Assembly: GCA_013397075.1 (NCBI GenBank)
Contig: VWZS01000910.1
Coordinates: forward strand, 3,851-67,850
Length of the DNA: 64,000 bases
From: Rhabdornis inornatus
Lineage: Eukaryota > Chordata > Aves > Passeriformes > Rhabdornithidae
Direction: 5' to 3'
In this document: positions 57,201 through 64,000 of the stretch, one piece after another
How positions within the stretch are numbered: position 1 is the stretch's first letter
Layout: every line of letters starts with the position of its first letter
Position numbers and translations under genes: made by a program
Notes under the pieces: generated by a model
What the model was told of the DNA's origin: nothing
The model's database searches: none
The model's input: only the letters and a program-made list of their open reading frames with translations

Positions 57201-57911
57201 TGTGAAAAAAAGAAAATTGGTTTTTAAAGGTACTGTATTTTATTTAGAAACACAACATAGAACTTGAGCTCGAGTGCTCCACCAATTCTAGTTTTTTACG
57301 CTAAAATCCTATTCCAACACGAGTCTGGTGGCACAGAACTGCAGCATAAAGCTGGAATCCTCTGTGTGCCTTAGTCGTGGCTAATCCACTCCTGTGTGTC
57401 AGTGACAAAGGCAAACACTCTCATAAAGGCTTATAAAGCTGGGGAAGCGAGCTGGCAAACGATCAAACCTAGTTTGGTCACACGGCCCCGACTCCCTCCC
57501 GAGCTCAGAAATACCCGAAAGGGACATGTGGAACACCGAACTATCAGCAGAGGCTGACTTTCTGAGAGAGACTTTTGTTTAAAAAGAGGAGCTGTAGGAA
57601 ACGAGAGACGACAAAGGATCATTTCCTGCTACTGTCATGCTGAAATCTCTTATCTAGAAAATCACTGATTTGACTTTCTGCCCCCAAATTCTCCGCCAGC
57701 CCTTCTAGCAGCGGATGCGCTTTAACCAACCACGCTCCTTCATTTTTTGCTCCTTTTCTCGGCAGCACACAGGACAGTGGTGGGAAGTAGCCTGCACGCT
57801 GGCGTTTGAAAACCCCCGCTCTCCGGTGAGGGGTGAGAGCCGCGGGGGCCCCGGGCGCAGCCCCGGTACCTGCCGCTTGTTCATGCGCCGCAGGTCCCCG
57901 AACAGATCCAT
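54176..57911 (-). CDS. SEC11C: SEC11C, signal peptidase complex catalytic subunit (6 exons, 177 aa)
   Basis: SEC11C is a membrane serine protease subunit of the ER signal peptidase complex that removes signal peptides. Minus-strand exons 57911-57870, 57197-57088, 56640-56491, 55337-55218, 54681-54624 and 54229-54176 sum to 534 nt in phase. An N-terminal membrane segment (about 19-39) is followed by SGSMEP with catalytic S53, IVHRV with H93 and VDDRG with D119, matching human S68, H108 and D134. The C-terminus LLAVMGAYVLLKRES distinguishes SEC11C from SEC11A. The start MDLFGDLRRMNKRQ sits in a strong GCCATGG context. It is 15 residues shorter at the N-terminus than human; upstream in-frame ATGs (first at 58151) give an unrelated GC-rich extension and were not used. 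Confidence 0.96.
54624..54681 (-). CDS. SEC11C: SEC11C coding exon 5
   Basis: Completes G141 and encodes 142-160 (FLPYVGMVTIIMNDYPKFK). Acceptor AATTACAG; donor GTATGT. Confidence 0.96.
55218..55337 (-). CDS. SEC11C: SEC11C coding exon 4 (catalytic aspartate)
   Basis: Residues 101-140 plus two bases. FLTKGDNNEVDDRGLYKEG carries D119. The acceptor TTCTAG|AGG was chosen over the AG two bases later because only it keeps frame. Donor GTAAGT. Confidence 0.96.
56491..56640 (-). CDS. SEC11C: SEC11C coding exon 3 (catalytic serine and histidine)
   Basis: Residues 51-100 plus two bases. GSMEPAFHRGDLLFL gives S53 and RDIPIVHRVIKVHE gives H93. Acceptor TTTGTAG; donor GTAATG, a weaker but in-phase site. 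Confidence 0.96.
57088..57197 (-). CDS. SEC11C: SEC11C coding exon 2 (membrane segment)
   Basis: Residues 15-50 plus two bases. LYYQVLNFAMIVSSALMIWK begins the hydrophobic anchor and ESPIVVVLS leads into the active site. Acceptor TTTCACACAG; donor GTGAGT. Confidence 0.96.
57870..57911 (-). CDS. SEC11C: SEC11C coding exon 1
   Basis: Fourteen codons, MDLFGDLRRMNKRQ, ending at donor CAG|GTACCG. The RRMNKRQ end is identical in type to SEC11 paralogues. Confidence 0.92.
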
Positions 57912-58070
57912 GGCGGCGCCGCCGCGGATCCCACCGCTCCTGGGCCAGCAAAACCCGCGCCCCCAGCGCAGTGCCAGCGATGACAGCGGGACCCGCGCTG
58001 CTCTCCGGGACCTGTAGTCTCCTTCCTCTCCCGCCCTGCTGACGCACAGAGGGCCTCCGCGGCCAGGTGA

Positions 58071-58094
58071 ACTATAACTCCCGCATGCACCGCG
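58071..58094 (+). promoter_or_regulatory. ZNF143/STAF-like motif in the SEC11C promoter
   Basis: ACTATAACTCCCGCATGCACCGCG resembles the STAF site (ACTACAAYTCCC...ATGCACCGCG) but is one base shorter between CCC and ATGC. It lies about 160 bp upstream of the SEC11C start codon. Such sites are common in housekeeping and divergent promoters. The shortened spacing may weaken it. Confidence 0.45.
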
Positions 58095-58462
58095 GCGAAA
58101 GGTCCTGATGGCGAGGCCCCTTGCTTCTTGCCCCTGAAGGTGCCTGAGCACCTGGCTGTACCGAGGACCGTCGGTGAAGGCTCAGACCCCTTGGCTCGGC
58201 GGGAAAAGCCGCGCCCGCCCGAGAAGCATCGGGACGGCTGCACCGGGGTCCCGGGGCAGGGGGGGAGAGTTTTGGGTCAGGCATCTGCGGTGGACACCCT
58301 GGGGCCGCCGCTGCGTGTGCGCAGCTCATTGGCGGGACGGTGAGGGCGCGGGGGGGGGCAGCAGGGGGCGCTGGGCGGGCGCGCGCGCGCTGTGCAGGTG
58401 GGGCGCTGTGAGGGGCGGGCGGGTTGGCCGGCAGGGGGCGCTGTGCTGAGCGCGGGAGCGGC

Positions 58463-58508
58463 GTGAGGGGCCGTGAGGGGCCGTGAGGGGCCGTGAGGGG
58501 CCGTGAGG
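58463..58508 (+). repeat. Short tandem repeat of GTGAGGGGCC
   Basis: About four and a half perfect 10-bp copies at the edge of the SEC11C CpG island. Confidence 0.95.
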
Positions 58509-58569
58509 GCGGAGGGGTGCGAAGGCGTCAAAGAGGGCATCGCAGTGCCCTCCTCACCGGCTGTGAGCG

Positions 58570-61500
58570 GAATCGTTTCATGGCAGCAGCTGGCGGTGAT
58601 CCCGGTGTTTGCTCAGGGACCGCGACACGGCCTCGATCAGAAAAGAGCACAGATGCCCAGAAAAGCCGCAGCCGTGTGGCAGCCCCTCGGTGCCCTCCGC
58701 AGGTTTGGCGGCCGGCAGGGATGGGCCGGGGCTGCTCAGAGTGTGCCTGCCAGCGGGTTAGACCCCCAGCAGCACAGGTAGACTTCACACCCATTTCCAG
58801 TTCTTCACTGAATGATTGCATGAGCCTGAAGCAGCAAGCGGCCACACAGATACGGGTCACAGCCCAGAGCCCGATTTCCTGGGAATTAAACTCGCCGAAC
58901 CGAGTCAGGCATTCACCAAGTTTAAAATTGGCCCCTGAAGACTGAGAATGGGAGAACAGAGAACACATGGAAGTGCTACTAAGATAAATGGAAACAAACT
59001 GTCTAACCAGAGCGGTGTTTTTGTAATTTGCCAGAAATTCACCAAGACTTCAGTGTTGGTAAACAGTTAGGCGAGACAGACTAGGACTGACTACGAGAAG
59101 CAGAACTGGCATTAGATTACAGGGGAAGGTGTGATGCTCCCAGGAATGAACAGAAATGGCAAATTGCAAAGAAAGCTCCGAGGACACCAGCTAGGCACCA
59201 TCTAGATAAGATGCTTTACCTCCTCACCTGATGATTCTTCCAGTGACACCAGTATGTTACTTACTACACAGGAGTTCCTCTAAGTTTACATGATTTCAGG
59301 TTAGTTCTCTGCTATCCTTTAAGTACTCAGGGAAAAGCATCTGCTACTCTCACCTTTGAGCAGATGCAGTATTCAGAAGTAATTAGAAAGATAGAAGGAA
59401 AATACACAAGAGCACACTCAAAGGTGGTGAGGAGATTCTGAATTTTCTTTGTGCATCTAAGAGTTTAATTAAAAAGGTGTGTAACAAAGTTAAGTGTTCT
59501 GTATGAGTGGGATCTGCCCACTGAAATGTTGTATTGATTCTTGCCCAGCAAAAGGTTTTCTGCAATTCCTCTGAGCAGGTTTTTCATACAATACTATTTG
59601 GACAGATTTTTTCAGTAGAGTTGTTTGCCTTTGTATACAAATCTGCTTGCCTTTATTTTTATAAAAAACCCTGAGAAAACAGAGATTTTAAATTGTGATT
59701 GGGCAAAATTATCAGGCTGTACAATCAACATAAGGGAGACTAACAAAGTCTCTAAAAACCTCATTGAACATGCCAGTAATTTACACTAGGGTTCAGACCA
59801 CTAACTCATAGGCAATTAGAAACAATTTGACAAAAACATCTTTGTTAAATTTGCTTTGCCATTGGAAGGAAATCTCTGTCATTATATTAATGCTGGGTAT
59901 CATCTGCATCAACATGAAAAAAACCACAAGGAAACAGCTTTTGCTCCAAAACACTGTGTGTCACACCCAGATTCCTCCTAAAGTAGAATAGATTTAATCC
60001 TTACTTAGTGTTTAATTATGTTTGCATTTAACAGTAAATATTTGACACTTTTCTATTACCTGGTCACTTTTCTATTACCTGGAGAGAATGAAAAGTGTAA
60101 ATCGAGGTGGTGAAATCTAATTCTATAGCAAGCAGAGTTTGTGTATGGCGAATTTAGAAAAGCAAGAAGGCAGCTTAGTGTTGAAACCTGGGAGGATTGA
60201 AGCTGCTTATTTTTTTGTTCACATAGATGGGACTTTGTTTTGTGTGAGGCATGAACCTACACTTATTTCTGAGATTGCAGTTCCTTTGCCTGCTGGTTCG
60301 ATTGTGCTTGGTGTTTGACAGCTCAAAAAACACTCGGACTCCTCCATTGTTTGTGGTGAGACAAGAGAAACATATTAGGAAGCTGCTTTCCTTCGTTTTC
60401 CAGAGATGCTGGGAATCACCCACACCTCTGTTGTGGCTTTGTTATTTTACCATCTGCGTGATTTCGATTACTAAAGGTTACGTGTATTTTGAAATCTTTC
60501 CCTGCGCTGGATGTTCGACTTCAATATTTGTACACTAGATCTTCTGGAGCTCTGCAGCTAGAAAATTATGCTAGTTTTTTAGTACAAAGAAAATGTAGCT
60601 CTTGACATTCTGGCATATTTGCCAGACCTTTGCACACAGCCAGGCGTTAGTGCTACCTGTATATGTAATATTGAATGACAGTTCTTTGTTTTCCAGGCGA
60701 TTGCTCACCCCTCTTCTGGATACTTTTAATACTTGTATTTGATTGCAGTTTTGTAAAAGCAGAAGGATTATTTGCTTCCTGCACACCCGTGGATGCACAC
60801 CCCCGCTTTGGAGGCCACTGCTTGGGAGCATGTGTGGCTTTTGTCATGTGTTACTTTTCTCCTCAGTTTGGTCATGGGCCTTGGGAGCTGGCAAGAACCC
60901 ATTCACAGGCACAGTTTGCAACCCCAGTGTCACTAAGTGTATGAGTCAACATTTTGAGCCTGCTCTGCGACCCGGTGTCTGCAGAGCTAATTGGATTTCA
61001 GCTGAGTGAATTTGTTTCAGGGAATAGTTTATTTGTGAAAATAATTTTTTTTCTCGGGAAGAAGGGTAAGGGGAAGGAGGGATCCAGCTATCTGAACATT
61101 CAATTGAATTTAGCGAATAATGTTCTCTTTTCCTTCCCTTTCTCCCATGGAAGAGGGAAAAAAAATCAGAAACAATCAGTAAGTCAGGAAATATTGTTGT
61201 GCTTGACCTGTAATATTGGTCTGGCCTGCAGAGGTATGGCATTGTTAGCCAAGTGCTGAACTGACCCTGGGGAGAGCAATGCTGATAATGCACTGCATCC
61301 ATATCCCCACCATATCACATGAGAGCCATTGAATTCAAAATAGCACAATTTGAGAACAGAAAATAAATGAACTGCATAAAGTATTCCACCAAATCATATA
61401 AGGGGACATATCTGAGAAGGATGCCATGCTCAGCTTATTTGGCTAATAGTCACATTACTGTTTCAAATACATTTCTTCCTTCAAAATAGAATCCCAGGGC

Positions 61501-62600
61501 TCAGAGAACAGAGCTGTAGTGCCTCCAGTTAATTTTCCAGGTGAATCTGGGTCATTCCCAGTGCAGTGCCTCACTGCAATGCCCTCAAATGGGCCATTTG
61601 TTCCCCAGCGAGGAAAGCTCTTTTTTCCCAGCTATGAAAGAAACAACATCAAAACCAGGTTTTATATGCTCACTATTGAGGAGCAAATCAATTTTTTTTT
61701 TCAAAGTGAGGAAGTGCCAAGGGGTGAGATGAGAAGTGGCTCCTTCTTTTGTGCTCCTACATCCACATCACTTCTGGCTGCAGAATCTACTTTGTACATA
61801 GAGCCCAGGGATGTAGGTCAGGAACGCTTGTGCCTTCCATGGTTGACCAGTTCTGTACTTATTTCTCTTGTCAATCCATTCCCCACTGTTCCTAGTCACC
61901 CTTCATGGAGCCTAGGCAGATAACCTTTGAGTAATAATCTGAAATTCAAATACGAAGAATTGACTGCTGAACTGCCCTAATATTTGAGAAAGGGTTTAAG
62001 CTAAAATAGGTTTTTCTATGTGCCCTTATTGGCCTGGCAGTGGTGTGTGTATGCTAAGTGTACCGAGAAAGGTAATATTAACAGACTGAAAAGGTCGGAG
62101 TTTTATAAAAATCCTTTTAAAGTAAATAGGCTTGCCAAACTGAATTCCCCACAGGTAGACGGAGGTTAAGAACTGAGAACATTTGGGCCTTTGGCAGGTC
62201 AAGTTGTGCATCTGCAAATGTCCTCCAGAAATACAAACACCAGACAAGTGTAGAGAAGTACAGGGATTGTGGCCAGCCAGATTTAACTCTCGCTGTACCT
62301 ATAGGCAAGCAGGCCAAGGCTCAACAGCTCCTGAGGGAGGTATCTGGGGGCCACCGTGCAGAGTGGGCATAGCACACCTGTGTCATGCCCAGGAACTAGG
62401 GATGCAGATGCACATGGTAGTCATTAAAGGCACCATGCACTGGACAACACAAATGCATTGATTTAATTAGACTTATTTCTGGCTGAGCTTAGAGGTACAG
62501 CGTAGCCCCAGTGTGTATGGCACGACATGAAGGATTGGGGCATGTTAGAGTGAGGCAGTGGGTGGCAGGCTGGGAACACACGCTGTGTGAGGGAGCACAC
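58570..62600. other. Intergenic region upstream of SEC11C
   Basis: No coding exon was recognised. A small tandem duplication of CACTTTTCTATTACCTGG lies at 60046-60081. Open frames at 60251-60538, 60675-60944 and 61519-61923 have hydrophobic or serine-rich stretches but no family signature, and were not called. Confidence 0.6.
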
Positions 62601-62603
62601 ATG

Positions 62604-62890
62604 ACAGAATCACAGAATCTGCTGAGTTGGAAGGGACTCACAAGGATCATCACAGCTCCATCTACAAGAGCACGGGGCTCTGCACAGCACCATCCCCAAG
62701 AGTCACATCATGTGTTCCAGAGTATACCAACACTTTATGAACTCTGTCAGGCTTGGTGCTGCAACCACTTCTCGAGGGATCCTTTCACCCTCTGGGTCAA
62801 GAACCTTTCTCCAATATCCAGCCTAAATCTCCCCTGGTGCAACTTCAGGCTGTTGCTTCGGGTCTTGTCCTGGGAAGGGTTTGGAATTGC
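62604..62890 (-). mobile_element. CR1-like LINE 3' fragment
   Basis: It begins AGAATCACAGAATCTGCTGAGTTGGAAGGGACTCACAAGGATCAT, cited here in parts: the AGAATCACAGAATC tail, GTTGGAAGGGACT, then AACCTTTCTCCAATATCCAG and CTCCCCTGGTGCAACTTCAG. This is the classic reverse-complement layout of an avian CR1 3' end. It is better preserved than the other copies in the window. Confidence 0.88.
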
Positions 62891-64000
62891 GCTTGCCTTT
62901 CCCCTGAGCCCACTGCTCTTGTGGCAGAGCATTTTGCTTCCTGTGAGGTTGATTGCACAGAGTGAGGTAGCTCTGGCTGACACAGTGTCCCACTTCCCCT
63001 TATTGTTCCTTCTGTCCCGTCTCTCAGCCTTTCTCAAGGGCATCTTTATTTTGGCAAATTGCACATTTTGGAAAGCGCCTTGGTATGGCCCTGGGCACAG
63101 TGAGGAAGGCCAGCTCCGTGCTGCCTCACTATTGTGAACTCCCCTGCTGTCGTTCTCTGTTACTTCCCCACTGGTAAGTGAGTGCATGTCCCCATGGTTT
63201 GTGGGGTTTCCCCCCACCACGTACTACAGCCTCAGTGACTTATTTTGGTGCTATTTCACAAAGACCCCACATCAACACAGCCCAAGCCAGGTGACTGGGA
63301 GCCAGGAACTGCCCACATGCCCTGAGGTGAGGAATTAACCAATATTAGCAGGTGAAAAAATAGTTTTATTGAGGCATTGTTTGGAAGTGGGACCTGAGCC
63401 TTGGTGCAGTCCTGGTTAGGCAGTTTGTGTGCAGCTGGGTATTTGGGCAGAGGTCTCAGTGCACTCTCTGCCTCCCTGAAGAGTAGAAGGAATGGAATGG
63501 GAAGGCACACAACAGGAGGAGATATATAGCCTTAGTTTCTGTTGCAATTTGAGGTTGCACTGTTAAGCACCTTTGTTTCCAACCACAAGAGTGGCTGCAA
63601 AATGGTGGAGTCTACATGATCCCTTTCCTAGCCCTCAGAGAGGTTTTTTTGAGGTTTAATCCATTACTCAATCCTCAAAGGAAAGGGGTAAAAAAGAGGA
63701 GTATTTATGTCATCACTGACTGTTAGTGTCACAGTGTTAATTAAAAGCAAACAACTCAAATGTCAGATCTTGGATAAAAATAAGTTTAAACATTTTTCCT
63801 ATAGTTTACAAGAGGAAATAATTCCTTTAGGGATGCCTACTGATATTTGTGCCTTTTCACCATATCTCACATTGCTTTAAAACCTTCTGTTCACCTCTTG
63901 CTTTTCAGGACGTCGTCCTTTTACTGACACAGAAATGTAGCTGGAGTTTATGGGGCAGTTCAAAACCCTCTATCCCTTAAACCTTTCAAGAGATTACTGG
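62891..64000. other. Right-edge intergenic sequence
   Basis: No recognisable gene; open frames here are unsupported. The CR1-derived frame from 62511 extends into the first part but is not a gene. Confidence 0.6.

Larger units (their letters stand above)
57830..58560. other. CpG island at the SEC11C promoter
   Basis: GC-rich, CpG-dense DNA around exon 1, including a GC-repeat at 58377-58392 and the 10-bp tandem repeat at 58463-58508. Plus-strand open frames from 58.1 to 58.9 kb lack family resemblance. Confidence 0.8.

Noticed and set aside
61519..61923. 134-residue plus-strand frame
   Set aside because: No recognised motif and no promoter or splice support.
62511..63137. 208-residue plus-strand open frame
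   Set aside because: Its middle is a CR1 fragment read in antisense; the rest has no family resemblance.
1..64000. tRNA, rRNA, CRISPR arrays, endogenous retroviral genes
   Set aside because: None was seen: no cloverleaf with A/B boxes, no spaced identical repeats of CRISPR type, and no retroviral gag/pol-like frames.

Overview
The window is eukaryotic, vertebrate and almost certainly avian. It holds five intron-containing genes in the order LMAN1(+), CPLX4(+), RAX(+), GRP(-), SEC11C(-). From memory this is the human 18q21 neighbourhood (SEC11C-GRP-RAX-CPLX4-LMAN1) read in the opposite orientation. Avian origin is suggested by compact introns, CR1-like LINE 3' fragments (about 4.57, 17.7, 52.5 and 62.6 kb) and the form of the GRP prohormone. 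I cannot assign a species. No sign of bacterial or viral gene organisation was seen.

Layout. 1-7.2 kb is gene-poor intergenic DNA. 7.3-7.96 kb is a perfect 12-bp minisatellite ending about 150 bp before LMAN1. 8.1-18.7 kb is LMAN1 (13 coding exons, 499 aa), the ER-to-Golgi cargo lectin ERGIC-53. 18.8-24.1 kb is intergenic. 24.15-31.69 kb is CPLX4 (3 coding exons, 160 aa), a ribbon-synapse complexin with a CaaX box. 32.1-38.3 kb is the gene desert upstream of RAX. 38.3-40.1 kb is a CpG island. 39.1-40.74 kb is RAX (3 exons, 316 aa), the eye-field homeobox gene. 41-45.3 kb is the spacer between the convergent 3' ends of RAX and GRP, with a 45-47-bp minisatellite. 45.72-50.03 kb is GRP on the minus strand, with most of the bioactive peptide lost in a run of Ns. 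54.18-57.91 kb is SEC11C on the minus strand (6 exons, 177 aa), a catalytic subunit of signal peptidase. 58.6-64 kb is intergenic.

Every splice junction given was checked for donor and acceptor dinucleotides and for reading-frame continuity, and all exons join in phase except across the GRP gap. LMAN1 and SEC11C are general secretory-pathway genes. CPLX4, RAX and GRP have restricted neural, retinal or neuroendocrine roles. They are neighbours by conserved synteny, not an operon-like functional unit.

The most notable signals are: an unannotated in-phase alternative terminal exon in CPLX4 intron 1 that would replace the SNARE-binding helix with a C-terminal membrane segment; a near-canonical ER-stress element in the LMAN1 promoter next to the all-frames-open minisatellite; a GC-AG intron followed by a triple-AG acceptor in LMAN1; a plus-strand 3'-terminal exon of an unknown transcript between GRP and SEC11C; homeodomain/SOX-type site clusters flanking RAX; and assembly faults in GRP (a 40-N gap and a 506-bp direct duplication bounded by single Ns).
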